Below are positions 6,378 through 6,961 of a stretch of 6,961 bases of DNA, piece after piece. Location of the stretch: contig JAISKU010000086.1 in NCBI GenBank assembly GCA_031261245.1, positions 1-6,961 on the forward strand. The letters are read 5' to 3'. The notes under the pieces are model-generated. The model had not been told where the DNA came from, searched no databases, and saw only the letters and a list, made by a program, of their open reading frames with translations. Origin of the DNA: Oscillospiraceae bacterium (GTDB taxonomy: Bacteria; Bacillota; Clostridia; Oscillospirales; Oscillospiraceae). Made by a program: the position numbers and the translations under genes. How positions within the stretch are numbered: position 1 is the stretch's first letter; the number at the start of each line of letters is the position of its first letter.

Positions 6378-6961
6378 ATGAAAAAATTACTTTTGGGCAA
6401 CGACGCCGTCGCCCGAGGACTGTTCGAGGCCGGCGTGTCCGTCGCCTCAAGCTACCCCGGAACGCCGTCAACGGAGATAACAGAGGTTTTGGCGACATAC
6501 GACGAGGTGTATTCGGAGTGGGCGCCGAACGAGAAGGTCGCGCTTGAGACAGCCTTCGGCGCGTCCCTCGGCGGCCGCCGCGCGTTCTGCGGCATGAAGC
6601 ACGTAGGCATAAACGTCGCCGCCGACCCGCTGTTCACAATCGCCTACACGGGCGTGAACGCCGGACTCGTGCTCGCCGTCGCCGACGACCCCGGAATGCA
6701 CAGCTCGCAGAACGAGCAGGACTCGCGCCACTACGCAATCGCGGCAAAGCTGCCGATGCTTGAGCCCGCCGACTCCGCCGAGTGCTACGAATTCGCGAAA
6801 TACGCGTTTGAGCTCTCGGAGCAGTTCGACACGCCCGTGCTGCTGCGCATAACGACGCGCGTCGCGCACAGCCAGAGCGTCGTGGAGACGGGGGAGCGCG
6901 TCCTGCCGCCGATTATACCGTATCAGAAGAACATCGCAAAGTACGTCATGATGCCCGGCAA
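6378..6961 (+). CDS. iorA: Indolepyruvate:ferredoxin oxidoreductase alpha subunit, N-terminal part
   Basis: The first 194 codons are present; the gene runs past the right edge (full IorA is about 580-600 aa). With IorB it oxidatively decarboxylates indolepyruvate and other aryl 2-oxoacids made by transamination of Trp, Phe and Tyr, giving the aryl-acetyl-CoA, CO2 and reduced ferredoxin. Recognisable family stretches are MKKLLLGNDAVARGLFEAG at the start, SSYPGTPSTEI (24-34), EWAPNEKVALETAFGASLGG (47-66), MKHVGINVAADPLFT (73-87), DDPGMHSSQNEQDSR (103-117) and AKLPMLEPADS (123-133). This is the N-terminal domain facing the thiamine pyrophosphate; Glu52 is a plausible cofactor-activating glutamate, by position only. 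The C-terminal thiamine-binding and 4Fe-4S ferredoxin-like domains lie outside the window. GGAGGAT (6367-6373) precedes the ATG. The 84-nt gap to the transporter has no obvious terminator, so it probably belongs to the same operon, and iorB is expected downstream. Confidence 0.95.
   Translation, partial: MKKLLLGNDAVARGLFEAGVSVASSYPGTPSTEITEVLATYDEVYSEWAPNEKVALETAFGASLGGRRAFCGMKHVGINVAADPLFTIAYTGVNAGLVLAVADDPGMHSSQNEQDSRHYAIAAKLPMLEPADSAECYEFAKYAFELSEQFDTPVLLRITTRVAHSQSVVETGERVLPPIIPYQKNIAKYVMMPG

Overview
The window looks like a GC-rich, anaerobic, Clostridia-like (Firmicutes) chromosome. Reasons: the gene order comEC-holA-Toprim protein, purine-rich Shine-Dalgarno sites before most genes, a near-consensus sigma-A promoter, and an indolepyruvate:ferredoxin oxidoreductase gene typical of amino-acid-fermenting anaerobes. 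Assignment below this level would be a guess. Coding DNA is strongly G/C-ended at third codon positions, while the single divergent intergenic region (about 3264-3413) is AT-rich.

Left half, minus strand (3263 down to 1): a tightly packed, probably translationally coupled operon. It reads: a 65-aa ribbon-helix-helix-like protein; ComEC/Rec2, the DNA-uptake channel with a C-terminal metallo-beta-lactamase domain; HolA, the delta subunit of the DNA polymerase III clamp loader; and the first 28 codons of a Toprim-domain protein of the RNase M5-like/DUF4093 type, which runs off the left edge. Gene junctions are 4 nt, 2 nt and a 4-nt GTGA overlap.

Centre (3264-3413): a divergent control region. 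It holds a textbook rightward promoter (TTGACA, 17 nt, TATTAT), a perfect 9-bp inverted repeat with a 4-nt spacer just upstream of it, and a weaker leftward -10 element.

Right half, plus strand (3414 to 6961): an AMP-forming acyl-CoA ligase, an MFS transporter of the oxalate/formate antiporter (OFA) type, and the N-terminal third or so of IorA, the indolepyruvate:ferredoxin oxidoreductase alpha subunit, which runs off the right edge. Together they suggest a carboxylate/2-oxoacid pathway: IorA with an IorB partner would convert an aryl 2-oxoacid to an aryl-acyl-CoA and reduced ferredoxin, the ligase would link an acid to its CoA ester, and the transporter would move a carboxylate across the membrane. 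The substrate cannot be read from the sequence. Between transporter and iorA lie a perfect 26-bp tandem duplication, which includes the transporter's stop codon, and a short sequence resembling a motif widely dispersed in bacterial genomes.

I found no RNA genes, CRISPR array, insertion sequence or clear new defence or mobile system. The most distinctive points are the divergent operator candidate beside a small DNA-binding-type gene, a ComEC that seems to lack the usual N-terminal OB-fold domain, the ligase-OFA-IorA cluster, and the 26-bp duplication.
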